A stretch of DNA of 64,000 bases from Sphingomonas sp. Leaf208 (GTDB lineage: Bacteria > Pseudomonadota > Alphaproteobacteria > Sphingomonadales > Sphingomonadaceae). Shown piece by piece: positions 35,802-44,621 of the stretch. The DNA is taken from assembly GCF_001421415.1 (NCBI RefSeq), contig NZ_LMKH01000036.1, positions 258,611-322,610 of the forward strand, given 5' to 3'. A program made the position numbers and the translations under genes. Each line of letters opens with the position of its first letter. Position 1 is the first letter of the stretch. The notes under the pieces are model-generated. The model was not told the DNA's origin and did no database searches. It saw only the letters and a list, made by a program, of their open reading frames with translations.

Positions 35802-35972
35802 GTGAAGCGCACCCGCCTCAGCGTCTGCCGCCGCAAGGCGCGCTTCGTGTCCGAAGCCGACGCGCTCGTCGTGGCGCAGACCGGACGCGTACCGCTGAGG
35901 GCCTATCGGTGCGACCGCTGCCTACAATTTCACCTGACCAGCCGCACGAAGGGCAAGCGCGTGCTCGGGTAG
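35802..35972 (+). CDS. Small CxxC protein, possible zinc ribbon
   Basis: A 56-residue basic protein starting with GTG at 35802, 4 bp after the xpaC-like stop. It has Cys9, then YRCDRC with Cys37 and Cys40, followed by FHLTSRTKGKR. Cys9, Cys37, Cys40 and His43 could bind one zinc ion. Short proteins of this design (basic N-terminus, CDRC, HLTS-K/R tail) occur widely in alphaproteobacteria without known function. The tight spacing suggests co-transcription with telA-xpaC. Confidence 0.7.
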   Translation: MKRTRLSVCRRKARFVSEADALVVAQTGRVPLRAYRCDRCLQFHLTSRTKGKRVLG

Positions 35973-36002
35973 CTGGCAATTCGCCGATCGGCCGGTGTTT
36001 CA

Positions 36003-36068
36003 ATGAGAAGCGCTCGTCTGGCTTTCAGCGACCTCGACAATCTCGCGACGCGCACGTTTCTGAAATAA
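36003..36068 (+). pseudogene. Remnant of the xpaC-like 3' end
   Basis: The reading ARLAFSDLDNLATRTFLK at 36012-36065 closely matches ARLAQSDLDNLSTRGRFLEMK at the C-terminus of the XpaC-like protein. DNA identity is highest over AGCGACCTCGACAAT. It opens with ATG at 36003, stops with TAA at 36066, and lacks four codons' worth of sequence relative to the parent. It is best read as a short decayed tandem duplication. The rest of 35973-36202 is comparatively AT-rich and holds no gene I can support. Confidence 0.55.
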
Positions 36069-36202
36069 GATCGAATACGAGAAAAATGGCGCGCAGTAGC
36101 GCAAGCGCGTGCCACGAACTGCAATCAGACCCGATGAATTTAGACTTTGATCGTTGATCCGAATCATGCACGATGTCGCCATATAGATCCGGAGGCTGAA
36201 CC

Positions 36203-37336
36203 ATGATCGGGTTGCTTTTCGTGCTGGCGATGCAGGCTGCTACACCCGACATCATCGTGTCGGGCAAACGTCTGGACGAAGCATACCAGGCCTGCGTCGA
36301 ACAAGGTTGCCCGCCGCTTCGCGATGCGCAGGTCTCGATCGCGTTTGCCGAACAGCAATTCCGCCAAGGCGCCTATCAGCGGGCCAGGCGGACGCTCGCT
36401 GCCGCGGTTGCGCGCAACAAGCAGAATGCCGCGATCGCACCAAAGCCGGTCGCGGCGCTATATGAAGCCTATGCGACGGTGTCGCTGCACGACGGCGAAA
36501 TGGATGTCTTCAAGAAAGCGGTAGGTGGCCAAGTTCGCACGCTGCGCGAGAATTTGCCGCCCGACGATCCCGCGGTGACTGCCGCCGCGTTCGCCACCGG
36601 CGACATGTGGCTGGCACTGCGCGACGGACGCACTGCGGAGCTTTCCTATCGCGCGGTCGAACGGCAGGCGCTTGCCGACGGCAACGCGACGTTGGCGATG
36701 CTGGCGACATTGCGTCGCGCCGAACTGGCCAACGCGCGGAACGATCCCGCCGGGGCCTCCCGCCTTCTCGCCGAAGCCGAGGCAAGACCCGCCGCGACCG
36801 ACCCCGCGCTTCGATCGGTGTCGCAGGTGGTCCGCTTGCGACTGGCAGCGCAACGTGCCGATGATAGTCAGGTCGACCGGTTGGTGCGGGAGATCGGCCA
36901 CGACACGTTGACCCGACCGGTGCTGATCTGGGGCCCTCCCTATGAACCAACGGCAGAGGCGGCAGCACGGGACGCGGCCGCCAAATTCGACCTCAGGAAC
37001 CCGGTGCCGGCCAATTCGTCCGATGTCGGCTCGATCCAGTGGGTCGATATCGGGTTCTGGATCAAGCCAGATGGCAAGACCGACGATGCCGAGATCCTGC
37101 GCGGATCGCGGTCGACGGGGTGGGCGGGGTATCTGGTCAAGCAGGTATCCGCGCGCCGCTATACGGGTACGGACGGAGCGGCGGGCGCGCGGGGCGTCTA
37201 CAGGGTCGAGCGGTTCTCGCTGCGCGGCACGTATCAAACGCCTACCGGGAGTCTGATCAATAGACGGGCTGGCCCCGGCGAACTGGAGGTGCTCGACCTG
37301 ACGCTGCCGGATACGACGGTGACGGCAAGTCGCTAA
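36203..37336 (+). CDS. Secreted protein of unknown function with TonB-like C-terminus
   Basis: A protein of 377 residues with GGAGG at 7-nt spacing before the start. The N-terminus is a short hydrophobic signal (IGLLFVLAMQAA) followed by PDIIVSGKRLDEAYQAC, a motif common at the mature start of sphingomonad exported proteins. The middle, about 35-230, is helical with TPR-like periodicity (FRQGAYQRARRTLAAAV). The C-terminal ~120 residues (SIQWVDIGFWIKPDGKTDDAEILRGS) resemble the TonB C-terminal beta fold. No enzyme motif is present. Its role is unknown. Confidence 0.75.
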   Translation: MIGLLFVLAMQAATPDIIVSGKRLDEAYQACVEQGCPPLRDAQVSIAFAEQQFRQGAYQRARRTLAAAVARNKQNAAIAPKPVAALYEAYATVSLHDGEMDVFKKAVGGQVRTLRENLPPDDPAVTAAAFATGDMWLALRDGRTAELSYRAVERQALADGNATLAMLATLRRAELANARNDPAGASRLLAEAEARPAATDPALRSVSQVVRLRLAAQRADDSQVDRLVREIGHDTLTRPVLIWGPPYEPTAEAAARDAAAKFDLRNPVPANSSDVGSIQWVDIGFWIKPDGKTDDAEILRGSRSTGWAGYLVKQVSARRYTGTDGAAGARGVYRVERFSLRGTYQTPTGSLINRRAGPGELEVLDLTLPDTTVTASR

Positions 37337-37342
37337 CCGGCA

Positions 37343-38158
37343 CTAGCCGTTGATCGCGCGGGCCCGGTCCGCCAGGCGCGCGACCGCGGCTGGGTGTATC
37401 CCCGGCGTCGAGACGAGCACCCCAAACGCCTGCGGGCGCGGCTTGTTGAACACCAGCAGTGCACCAAGCGCATCGCTTACTACCGCACCCGCTTCGCTCG
37501 CGACGAGGATTGCGGCGGCGATGTCCCATTCGTTGCCCCAGCGGAGCGTGGCGACGAGGTCGGCTTCGTCGGCGGCGACCATCGCTATGCGGAGCGCGAT
37601 CGAGTTGGGTTTGTGGACCATGACGAGGTCTCGGTCGGCTTTGGGGAGGGCGTCTACGGGCGTACGGCTACCGGGGAAGTCGGTGCGGTCGCCGGCTTTG
37701 AGCGGCACGCCGTTGCGCGTCGAACCCTGCCCTATGACTGCATGCCAGCGTTCGTTGCGGGACGGCGCTTCGAGGATGCCGATCACCGGCTTGCCACGGT
37801 CGACCAGCGCCACCGAGACGCACCAGCCGGGACGTGCGCGGATATAGTCTCGCGTTCCGTCGATCGGGTCGACGACCCATAGCAGGTCGTGCGCGAGGCG
37901 GTCGGCGCTGTCGGCGGTTTCCTCGGAGAGCCAGCCGGCTTCGGGGAGAAGGGTCGACAGTCGCGCCTTGAGCATCCGGTCGATCGCGATGTCGAGTTCG
38001 CAGACCGGGCTGCCGGGGGTCTTTTCCCAGCGCTGGAAGTCGGTGTCGAAGCGGTCGAGCGCCATCGCGCCGGCCTCCGCGGCGATACTCGCGACGGCGT
38101 CAGCCATCGCGCGCAGCCACTCAGGGGACCGCTCGGGCGCGCGCCGCCGCTCAGCCAC
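37343..38158 (-). CDS. Inositol monophosphatase family protein (CysQ/ImpA-like)
   Basis: A Mg2+/Li+-sensitive sugar or nucleotide phosphatase of 271 residues. Metal sites are seen in EE at 79-80, DPIDGTRDY at 97-105, and WDIAAAI near 211. The family includes inositol monophosphatase and 3'(2'),5'-bisphosphate nucleotidase; sequence alone does not separate them here. The GTG start at 38158 overlaps the pmbA stop by 8 bp; Met18 (38107) is an alternative. It is the last gene of a ubiA-pmbA-phosphatase operon. Confidence 0.88.
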   Translation of the reverse strand: MAERRRAPERSPEWLRAMADAVASIAAEAGAMALDRFDTDFQRWEKTPGSPVCELDIAIDRMLKARLSTLLPEAGWLSEETADSADRLAHDLLWVVDPIDGTRDYIRARPGWCVSVALVDRGKPVIGILEAPSRNERWHAVIGQGSTRNGVPLKAGDRTDFPGSRTPVDALPKADRDLVMVHKPNSIALRIAMVAADEADLVATLRWGNEWDIAAAILVASEAGAVVSDALGALLVFNKPRPQAFGVLVSTPGIHPAAVARLADRARAING

Positions 38159-39497
38159 TCGCCACCGTCATGCCCTCCACGCGGAGGGTCGGCACGTTGA
38201 CGCCGTAGCGGAATTCGAGGTCGTTGGCGGGGGTCATCGCGAGGAACATGTCCTTGACGTTGCCGGCGATCGTGAACTCGGCGACCGGCGTGGTGATCTG
38301 GCCGTTCTCGATCCGGAAGCCCGCTGCGCCACGGCTGTAGTCGCCGGTCACGCCGTTCGCGCCGCCGCCCATCAGTTCCGTGACATAGACGCCCGACTCG
38401 ATATCCGCGATCAGGGTTTCGAGCGGCACGTGGCCCGGTTCCATGAACACGTTGCTGGTCGATACGCCGGGCCCGCCGCCGACACCGCGGGCGGCGTGGC
38501 CGGTCGGTTCGAGGCCGAGTTGCCGCGCCGAGGCGGAGTCTAGCAGCCAGCGTTCGAGCATGCCGTCCTCGATGATGTCGCTCGGCGAGACGGGCAGGCC
38601 TTCGCCGTCGAACGGGCGCGAGCGGAGGCCGTGCGGGCGGTGCGGATCGTCGCGGATCGTGATGCCGTGCGCGAAAACCTGGCTGCCGAGCGAATCGAGC
38701 AAAAAGCTGGTCTTTCGCGTGATCGCCTGGCCGGATATCGCGCCGAGCATGTGGCCTACCAGCGATCCTCCGACACGGCGGTCGTAGACGATCGTTGTGG
38801 GGCCGCTGACAAGGCGGCCGGGGTTGAGGCGCGCGACGGCTTGTTCGCCAGCGCGGCGGCCGATCGCTTCGGGCGATTCGAGATGCGTGCGGAGACGGGC
38901 GCTGCTGTGGGCGTAGTCGCGCTGCATGCCGCCGCCTTCACCGGCAAGCACACTGGCCGATACGCCGTAGCCGGTCGCGGCGTAGGCGCCGGCGAACCCG
39001 TGGCTGGTGGCTAACGCCCAGACGCTGCGCGAGGCGCTGGCGCCGCCGCCTTCGCTGTTCGAGACGCCGGGGACGGCGCGGGCGGCGTCTTCGGCTTCGA
39101 GCGCGGCGTCGCGGAGTTGCTCGGGGCTGGCTTCCCCGCCGTCATCGAGGCCGAGCATCGGGGTGATGCCGTGGAGCAGGCGATCGGCGGGGGCCAGACC
39201 TGCCCAGGGATCTTCAGGGGCCTCGCGCGCCATCGCGACCGCGCGTTCGACGAGCGCATCCATCGCCGCGGTCGAGAGGTCGGAGGTGGAAACGCTGGCC
39301 GAACGCTGGCCGACGAACACGCGCAGGCCGAGGTCCTCGCTTTCAGAGCGGCCGATATCCTCGAGCTTGCCGAGGCGGATCGACACGTCGAGCGCGGCAT
39401 CGGCGGCGAAGACCGCGTCGGCGGCGTCGGCACCCGCCGCCCTCGCGCGCTGGACGATGTCGTGGGCGCGGTCGCGGGCTTGGTCTGGGGTCAGCAT
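38151..39497 (-). CDS. pmbA: TldD/PmbA family metalloprotease subunit (TldE)
   Basis: Partner subunit of the TldD-TldE protease that trims leaderless and modified peptides and affects gyrase-directed toxins. The protein has 448 residues. The N-terminal domain has ARAAGADAADAVF and RVFVGQRSASVST; the middle has GYGVSASVLAGEGGGMQRDY; the C-terminal part has LDSASARQLG, then GVSTSNVFMEPG and YVTELMGGGANGVTGDYSRG, matching PmbA. The active-site HExxxH of TldD is absent, as expected for TldE. No tldD is in the window. It sits 9 bp after ubiA. Confidence 0.94.
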   Translation of the reverse strand: MLTPDQARDRAHDIVQRARAAGADAADAVFAADAALDVSIRLGKLEDIGRSESEDLGLRVFVGQRSASVSTSDLSTAAMDALVERAVAMAREAPEDPWAGLAPADRLLHGITPMLGLDDGGEASPEQLRDAALEAEDAARAVPGVSNSEGGGASASRSVWALATSHGFAGAYAATGYGVSASVLAGEGGGMQRDYAHSSARLRTHLESPEAIGRRAGEQAVARLNPGRLVSGPTTIVYDRRVGGSLVGHMLGAISGQAITRKTSFLLDSLGSQVFAHGITIRDDPHRPHGLRSRPFDGEGLPVSPSDIIEDGMLERWLLDSASARQLGLEPTGHAARGVGGGPGVSTSNVFMEPGHVPLETLIADIESGVYVTELMGGGANGVTGDYSRGAAGFRIENGQITTPVAEFTIAGNVKDMFLAMTPANDLEFRYGVNVPTLRVEGMTVASG

Positions 39498-39506
39498 ATC
39501 AGCGAG

Positions 39507-40448
39507 TTAGGGATGCAGGCTCGTGCCGACAACCACGCAGGCGAGGAACATCAGCAGTCCGGCGAACCGGTTGGCGCGGAAGCGGGCGAGTGCGGCGGTG
39601 CCTGCGCCTTCGTGCGTGTCGGGTTTGAGCGTGACGACCTGCCATGCGAGGTGGAGCGCGACGGGGACGAGCGCGGCGATCGCGAGCGGGTCGGGGCGGA
39701 CTTGCCAGAAGGCTGCGGCCCAGAGCGCGACGGCGGCGACGTAGAAGATGCCGACGCCGGCCTTCACATGGCTACCCATGCGGAGCGCGGACGAGCGGAT
39801 GCCGATCATCGCATCGTCCTCACGGTCCTGCAGCGCGTAGATCGTGTCGTAGCCGATCACCCACGCGATCGACCCGGCGTAGAGCAGCCACATCGGTCTA
39901 TCGAGCGCGCCGGCGATGTCGCTCCAGCCGACCAGCAACGCCCAGGAGAAGACGATCCCGAGCCACGCCTGCGGCCACCAGGTGATGCGCTTCATGAACG
40001 GGTAGGCGGCCACCGGCGCGAGGCTGGCGAGCGCGACGATCGCGGCAAAGAAGGTCAGTTGCAGGAGGACGACGAACCCGATCAGGCAGAGCGCGACGAG
40101 CCAGACCCAGGCGAGCTTGATCGAGACAAGCCCGCTGGGGATCGGCCGTGCGCGGGTGCGCGCGACTTGCGCGTCTAGATCGCGGTCGACGATGTCGTTG
40201 AAGACGCAGCCTGCGCCGCGCATCGCGATGCTGCCGAGGAGTAGCCAGAGGATCAGGTCCCAGCGCGCGACTGCGCCACCGGCGAGCGCGACGCTCCAGG
40301 CGCCTGGCCAGAATAGCAGCCACCAGCCGATCGGGCGGTCGAAGCGGGCGAGCAGCGCGAGGCCGCGGAGGGTTGGTGGGAGGCGGCCGACTAAACCCCT
40401 GTGCTCGCTGTCGGGGACGATTTCTGCGTGGCTCGGCTTGGTCTGCAT
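39507..40448 (-). CDS. ubiA: 4-hydroxybenzoate polyprenyltransferase
   Basis: Attaches the polyprenyl chain to 4-hydroxybenzoate in ubiquinone synthesis, in the inner membrane. The start at 40448 gives 313 residues. About eight to nine membrane helices are present. The first Asp-rich motif NDxxDxxxD falls at 84-92 and the second, YDTIYALQDREDD, near 208-220; both bind prenyl diphosphate through Mg2+. ARTRARPIPSG follows the first motif, as in all UbiA. It leads the ubiA-pmbA-phosphatase operon. The frame extends to 40532 but without homology. Confidence 0.95.
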   Translation of the reverse strand: MQTKPSHAEIVPDSEHRGLVGRLPPTLRGLALLARFDRPIGWWLLFWPGAWSVALAGGAVARWDLILWLLLGSIAMRGAGCVFNDIVDRDLDAQVARTRARPIPSGLVSIKLAWVWLVALCLIGFVVLLQLTFFAAIVALASLAPVAAYPFMKRITWWPQAWLGIVFSWALLVGWSDIAGALDRPMWLLYAGSIAWVIGYDTIYALQDREDDAMIGIRSSALRMGSHVKAGVGIFYVAAVALWAAAFWQVRPDPLAIAALVPVALHLAWQVVTLKPDTHEGAGTAALARFRANRFAGLLMFLACVVVGTSLHP

Positions 40449-40530
40449 GATGGGGGCGTAGGAAGACGGGGTTTGGCGCGCAAGCCTTTGCCGGGTACCG
40501 GTGGGGTGTGACGCGTTCGGACCCTCCAGC

Positions 40531-40692
40531 ATGATCGGCCTCTCGGTCGCGGTCGGCCGCTTCGTCGAGGCGTTGTTCTGGGGGATCTTTCGGGTCGCTG
40601 GCGCGGTCGCGGGGGTGTTGATTCTTGGGGTCGTGGTGTTGGTCGTGGCTTGGGTGATCGCGCGAAAGATGTGGTCGCGGCGGAGACGCTGA
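40531..40692 (+). CDS. Small single-pass membrane protein
   Basis: A 53-residue peptide with one long hydrophobic helix (AVAGVLILGVVVLVVAWVIA, about 24-43) ending in the basic cluster RKMWSRRRR, so the C-terminus is probably cytoplasmic. It is divergent from ubiA, 82 bp away. No ribosome binding site stands out and no family is recognised; the strong topology signal is the main support. Confidence 0.45.
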   Translation: MIGLSVAVGRFVEALFWGIFRVAGAVAGVLILGVVVLVVAWVIARKMWSRRRR

Positions 40693-40727
40693 ACTGAGTT
40701 TTGCGTGGGCCGGAAGGGCTAATCTTC

Positions 40728-40830
40728 TCCCCTCCCTGGAAGGGAGGGGTCGGGGGTGGGTCGGCTGCTTGGCGGACGTGCCGGCAGTTCCGAGCCAACC
40801 CACCCCCAGCCCCTCCCTTTCAGTGAGGGG
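40728..40830. repeat. Inverted repeat, family C (copy 3)
   Basis: CCCCTCCCTGGAAGGGAGGG with GTCGGGGGTGGGTCGG, inverted as CCAACCCACCCCCAG with CCCCTCCCTTTCAGTGAGGG, one mismatch in the last arm. Confidence 0.86.
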
Positions 40831-40842
40831 AGCGAGAAGTGC

Positions 40843-41006
40843 CATCCTCCCCGGCACGGGGAGGGGGACCGTTCGCCGTCGGCGAAGGGTGGAGGGGGAT
40901 CGCCGCGAACGTAACGCTGATCGAAGGCGCCCCACGCAAGCGTTACTCACGCGGAAGCCCCCCTCCACCAGCTTCGCTGGTCCCCCTCCCCGTGCCGGGG
41001 AGGATT
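40843..41006. repeat. Inverted repeat, family D-like (copy 3)
   Basis: ATCCTCCCCGGCACGGGGAG with GGGGACC is mirrored exactly by GGTCCCC with CTCCCCGTGCCGGGGAGGAT. Inner arms GTCGGCGAAGGGTGGAGGGG and CCCCTCCACCAGCTTCGCTG also pair. With family C copy 3 it fills the 329-bp gap before rsmE; the rsmE start is only 16 bp away. Confidence 0.88.
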
Positions 41007-41021
41007 TGCTAGGACGCCCGC

Positions 41022-41762
41022 ATGCCTGCAACCCCAGCCTGGCCGCCGCAATCCACGCCGCGCCTCTTCGTCGATACGCCGCTCGCACCCGGCCCGCTCC
41101 ACGTCGATGGGCCGGCGGCGCATTATCTCGTCGGGGTGATGCGGATGAAAGTGGGCGATCCGGTGAAGCTGTTCGACGACCGGACCGGGGAATGGCTCGG
41201 CGTCGCGTCGAGCGTCGGCAAGCGCGATCTGGTGCTTGACGTTACCGAGTTGCTGCGGCCGCGCGAGGACGTGCCGGATCTGTGGCTGTGCGCCGCGCCG
41301 CTCAAGAAGGGCCGGGTCGACTGGATGGCGGAGAAGGCGTGCGAGCTTGGCGTCGCGCGGTTGGTGCCGGTGGTGACGCGGCGGACGATCGTCGACAAGC
41401 CCAATACCGAGCGGCTGCGCACGCAGATGATCGAGGCGGCCGAGCAATGCGGGCGCACCGCGCTGCCCGAGGTCGCCGAGCCGGTGAAGCTCGCCGCATT
41501 GCTCCGCGACTGGCCCGAGGACCGCGCGCTGTTCTTCGCGGACGAGACCGGCGGCGTGCCAGCGCTGGAGGCGATGCGGTCGCGGCCCGGTCCGGCGGCG
41601 ATCCTCATCGGTCCCGAAGGCGGCTTCGATTCCGACGAACGCGAGGCGGTACGCGCGCATCCGAACGCGGTCGGCATCGGGCTGGGGCCGCGCATCCTCC
41701 GCGCGGAAACCGCGGCAGGCGCGGCCGTTGCGTTGTGGATGGCGGCGGCGGGCGACTGGTAG
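41022..41762 (+). CDS. rsmE: 16S rRNA (uracil-1498-N3)-methyltransferase RsmE
   Basis: Methylates U1498 of 16S rRNA using SAM; it is a SPOUT enzyme with a C-terminal trefoil knot. The protein has 246 residues. The N-terminal PUA-like part has HYLVGVMRMKVGDPVKLFD; then APLKKGRVDWMAEKACELGV; and the knot has GPEGGFDSDE at 197-206 and LGPRILRAETAAG near 222-234. All are diagnostic. gshA follows after 85 bp on the same strand. Confidence 0.96.
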   Translation: MPATPAWPPQSTPRLFVDTPLAPGPLHVDGPAAHYLVGVMRMKVGDPVKLFDDRTGEWLGVASSVGKRDLVLDVTELLRPREDVPDLWLCAAPLKKGRVDWMAEKACELGVARLVPVVTRRTIVDKPNTERLRTQMIEAAEQCGRTALPEVAEPVKLAALLRDWPEDRALFFADETGGVPALEAMRSRPGPAAILIGPEGGFDSDEREAVRAHPNAVGIGLGPRILRAETAAGAAVALWMAAAGDW

Positions 41763-41847
41763 GCGTCCCGACTGCCACGTAGACATTGCTACCGATTGGT
41801 CCGAATCCCCTCTAGCACCCTCGTTCATCGACGCGTAAGGCGCGGCG

Positions 41848-43236
41848 ATGACGACGATTCCCGCTCCGAAAAAGACCAGCCCGACGATCGAGTCGCGCGA
41901 CCAGTTGATCGCCAGTTTCGCAGGCGGCGAGAAGCCGAAGGACGCGTGGCGGATCGGCACCGAGCACGAAAAGTTCGTCTATGCGAACGGCGATCATCAT
42001 GCGCCGTCCTATGACGAGCCGAGCGGTATCCGCGCGTTGCTCGGCGAGCTTGAGCAATATGACTGGAAGCCGGTCATGGAGCGCGGCCCAGACGGCACCG
42101 AGAACGCCATCGCCATGTCGGGCCCCGACGGCAGCATCAGCCTGGAGCCCGCGGGCCAGTTCGAACTGTCCGGCGCGCCGCTCGACTCGCTGCACGAGAC
42201 CTGCGCCGAGACCGGGCGTCACCTCGAGCAGGTGAAGGCAGCGGGCGAGAAGCTCGGCATCGGTTTCCTCGGGCTCGGCATGTGGCCGGACAAGACGCGT
42301 GCCGAACTGCCGACGATGCCGAAGGGGCGCTATGCGATCATGTTGCGGCACATGCCGCGCGTCGGCAGCATGGGGCTCGACATGATGCTGCGGACCTGCA
42401 CGATCCAGGTGAACCTGGATTACGCGTCCGAGGCGGACATGGTGAAGAAATTCCGCGTCGGGCTCGCGCTCCAGCCGCTCGCGACCGCGCTGTTCGCGAA
42501 CTCGCCGTTCACCGAGGGCAAGCCCAACGGCATGCTGTCGTATCGCAGCCATATCTGGTCGGACACCGATCCGCACCGCACCGGCATGCTGCCGTTCGTG
42601 TTCGAGGATGGCTTCGGGTACGAGCGCTATGCCGAATACGCGCTCGATGTACCGATGTACTTCGTCTACCGCGACGGCAAGTATATCGATGCCGCCGGGC
42701 TGTCGTTCCGCGACTTCCTGAAGGGCGAACTGAGCATTTTGCCGGGCGAGAAGCCGACGCTCGACGACTGGACCGATCATCTGTCGACCGCTTTCCCCGA
42801 GGTCCGGTTGAAGACCTTCCTCGAGATGCGTGGTGCCGATGGCGGGCCGTGGAACCGAATCTGCGCGCTGCCGGCGCTGTGGGTCGGGTTGCTGTACGAT
42901 CAGGGTGCGCTCGATGCGGCGTGGGACCTGGTCAAGGACTGGACGATCGACGAGCGCCAGGCGTTGCGCGATGCGGTGCCGAAGCTCGCGCTGAACGCGC
43001 CGATCGCGGGCGGCGGGAAGCTGCGTGACATCGCGGGCCAGGTGCTCGACATCGCCGGTGCGGGGCTGTCGGCGCGCGCGCGGTTCAACCGGGCGGGCGA
43101 CAACGAGACCGGCTTCCTCGATCCGCTGCGGGAGATCGTGCGGAGCGGCAAGGTGCCGGCCGAGGTATTGCTGGAGCGCTACAATGGCGTCTGGAACGGC
43201 GACGTCTCCAAGGTTTACGACGAAGCCAGCTTCTGA
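41848..43236 (+). CDS. gshA: Glutamate-cysteine ligase (plant/alphaproteobacterial type)
   Basis: First step of glutathione synthesis: ATP-dependent joining of glutamate and cysteine. The protein has 462 residues, the GCS2 class of alphaproteobacteria and plants rather than the E. coli type. GTEHEKF near 33-39, SLEPAGQFELSG near 98-109, RTCTIQVNLDY near 184-194 and NRICALPALWVGLLYD near 333-348 are conserved blocks. It may share a transcript with rsmE. The start follows GTAAGGCGCGGCG, a weak ribosome binding site. Confidence 0.96.
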   Translation: MTTIPAPKKTSPTIESRDQLIASFAGGEKPKDAWRIGTEHEKFVYANGDHHAPSYDEPSGIRALLGELEQYDWKPVMERGPDGTENAIAMSGPDGSISLEPAGQFELSGAPLDSLHETCAETGRHLEQVKAAGEKLGIGFLGLGMWPDKTRAELPTMPKGRYAIMLRHMPRVGSMGLDMMLRTCTIQVNLDYASEADMVKKFRVGLALQPLATALFANSPFTEGKPNGMLSYRSHIWSDTDPHRTGMLPFVFEDGFGYERYAEYALDVPMYFVYRDGKYIDAAGLSFRDFLKGELSILPGEKPTLDDWTDHLSTAFPEVRLKTFLEMRGADGGPWNRICALPALWVGLLYDQGALDAAWDLVKDWTIDERQALRDAVPKLALNAPIAGGGKLRDIAGQVLDIAGAGLSARARFNRAGDNETGFLDPLREIVRSGKVPAEVLLERYNGVWNGDVSKVYDEASF

Positions 43237-43240
43237 CTAC

Positions 43241-43346
43241 TCCCCTCCCGCTTGCGGGAGGGGTCGGGGGAGGGCTTGGCCGCGGACGTCGCGCTAGAGG
43301 CGTAGAACAGCCCCTCCCCTAACCCCTCCCGCAAGCGGGAGGGGGA
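43241..43346. repeat. Inverted repeat, family C-like (copy 5)
   Basis: CCCCTCCCGCTTGCGGGAGG with GGTCGGGGGAGGG, inverted as CCCTCCCCTAACC with CCTCCCGCAAGCGGGAGGGG. It lies between two convergent genes and is the last repeat before a 15-kb repeat-free stretch. Confidence 0.87.
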
Positions 43347-44621
43347 TTAGCCGCGCAGCCTTGCGAACAACCGCGGCACCAGACCGTTGCGCGTCATCCA
43401 GTCGAAATACACGCGATAGTCCGGGTCGAGCTTCAGATGCCGCTCTTCAGTCTTCGCGCGCCAGTAATACACGCCGCTGACCGCTGCCATCAGCAGCGTC
43501 GCACGCGCCGCGTCGACCATGCTGCCGAGCGTCAGCACCGGGATCGTCGAAATCCACCAGAACAGGTTCTTCGATAAATACGCCGGATGCCGCGACACCG
43601 CGTACGGCCCGTGTGTTAGGATTCCCCGGTTGGTGAGGTTCGAGAAGCGGAACCCGAACGCCATCGTCGCCCAGGCGTAGATCGCGGTCAGCCCGACCAG
43701 CACCGCGCCGATCAGCGCCAGCAGGATCGGATGCCCCTGGAACCAGTATGCCCAGTCCGACGTGCCCGGATGATAATCGAGCGGGCCACCCGTGGTCATC
43801 AGGATGAACGGCGGATAGCACATGAGCGCGGGCATCCACGCCGCCGCATACGGATTGGCGCTGCGGATGTGCGAGTCGAGCGGCCGGAACGTCAGCAGAT
43901 ATCCGACCGTCGCGAACGCCACGTCGATCAGGAACATCAGCGTCACCAGCCAGCCCGACAGCGCGACCGGATCACGCAACACCGACGCGACGTCGCCGCG
44001 GACGAAGTTACCGAAGCCCGGCGGGACGATCGCCAGCATGAAGGCGAGGAAGAACGTCTTCACCCCCCATGCGCGCAAATGGCCGTAGATCGCCTCGCGG
44101 TCGACGCCGGCGTGTCCGGTCAGCCACGCGCCGAGGTGCCAGGCGCCGTCGCGCGGCTCGACGAGATAGCGGTCGATCCACAGCACATACGGGATCGACG
44201 CGACGAACAGGATCGGTGCGGCATTTGTGAAGCACCACATCGCAAACGCGAAATTGCCTTCCCAATAAAATCGCCCGGCACCGTAGATCACCGCGATCCC
44301 CGCCCACGTCGCCCACAGCCCGGCAAGCTTCGTCAGGCTCAGGTCCAGCGTTTCGCGCCAGAGCCTGGCGGCCGACCAGTCGATCCCGGTACTGGGATTG
44401 CGATGAACCTTGTCGACCAGCAAAGACCAGACGATCATCGGCAGTCCGCAGGCGGCGACGTTGACGAGCGCCGAATATGGCCCGTCCATGCCGTAGTGTC
44501 GCGCGAACCCGATCCAGACAAGCACGCCGACGAGTCCCGACAGACCCGCGCCGTGACTGACCGCCGACTGCGGACGAGGGTCGGTCTCGGCCATACCGGC
44601 TAGCTGAGCGTCGTGATCCAT
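43347..44621 (-). CDS. Polytopic membrane protein with isoprenylcysteine methyltransferase-like domain
   Basis: An integral membrane protein of 424 residues with about ten hydrophobic segments. The C-terminal region has GPYAVSRHPAYLSKN near 349-363 and KTEERHLKLDPDYRVYF near 395-411, the SAM-binding pattern of ICMT/PEMT methyltransferases. The N-terminal 300 residues are extra helices not found in short ICMT proteins. The acceptor is unknown; lipid or prenyl-thiol methylation is possible. The start may be 44621 or the Met nine codons later; neither has a strong ribosome binding site. Confidence 0.8.
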   Translation of the reverse strand: MDHDAQLAGMAETDPRPQSAVSHGAGLSGLVGVLVWIGFARHYGMDGPYSALVNVAACGLPMIVWSLLVDKVHRNPSTGIDWSAARLWRETLDLSLTKLAGLWATWAGIAVIYGAGRFYWEGNFAFAMWCFTNAAPILFVASIPYVLWIDRYLVEPRDGAWHLGAWLTGHAGVDREAIYGHLRAWGVKTFFLAFMLAIVPPGFGNFVRGDVASVLRDPVALSGWLVTLMFLIDVAFATVGYLLTFRPLDSHIRSANPYAAAWMPALMCYPPFILMTTGGPLDYHPGTSDWAYWFQGHPILLALIGAVLVGLTAIYAWATMAFGFRFSNLTNRGILTHGPYAVSRHPAYLSKNLFWWISTIPVLTLGSMVDAARATLLMAAVSGVYYWRAKTEERHLKLDPDYRVYFDWMTRNGLVPRLFARLRG

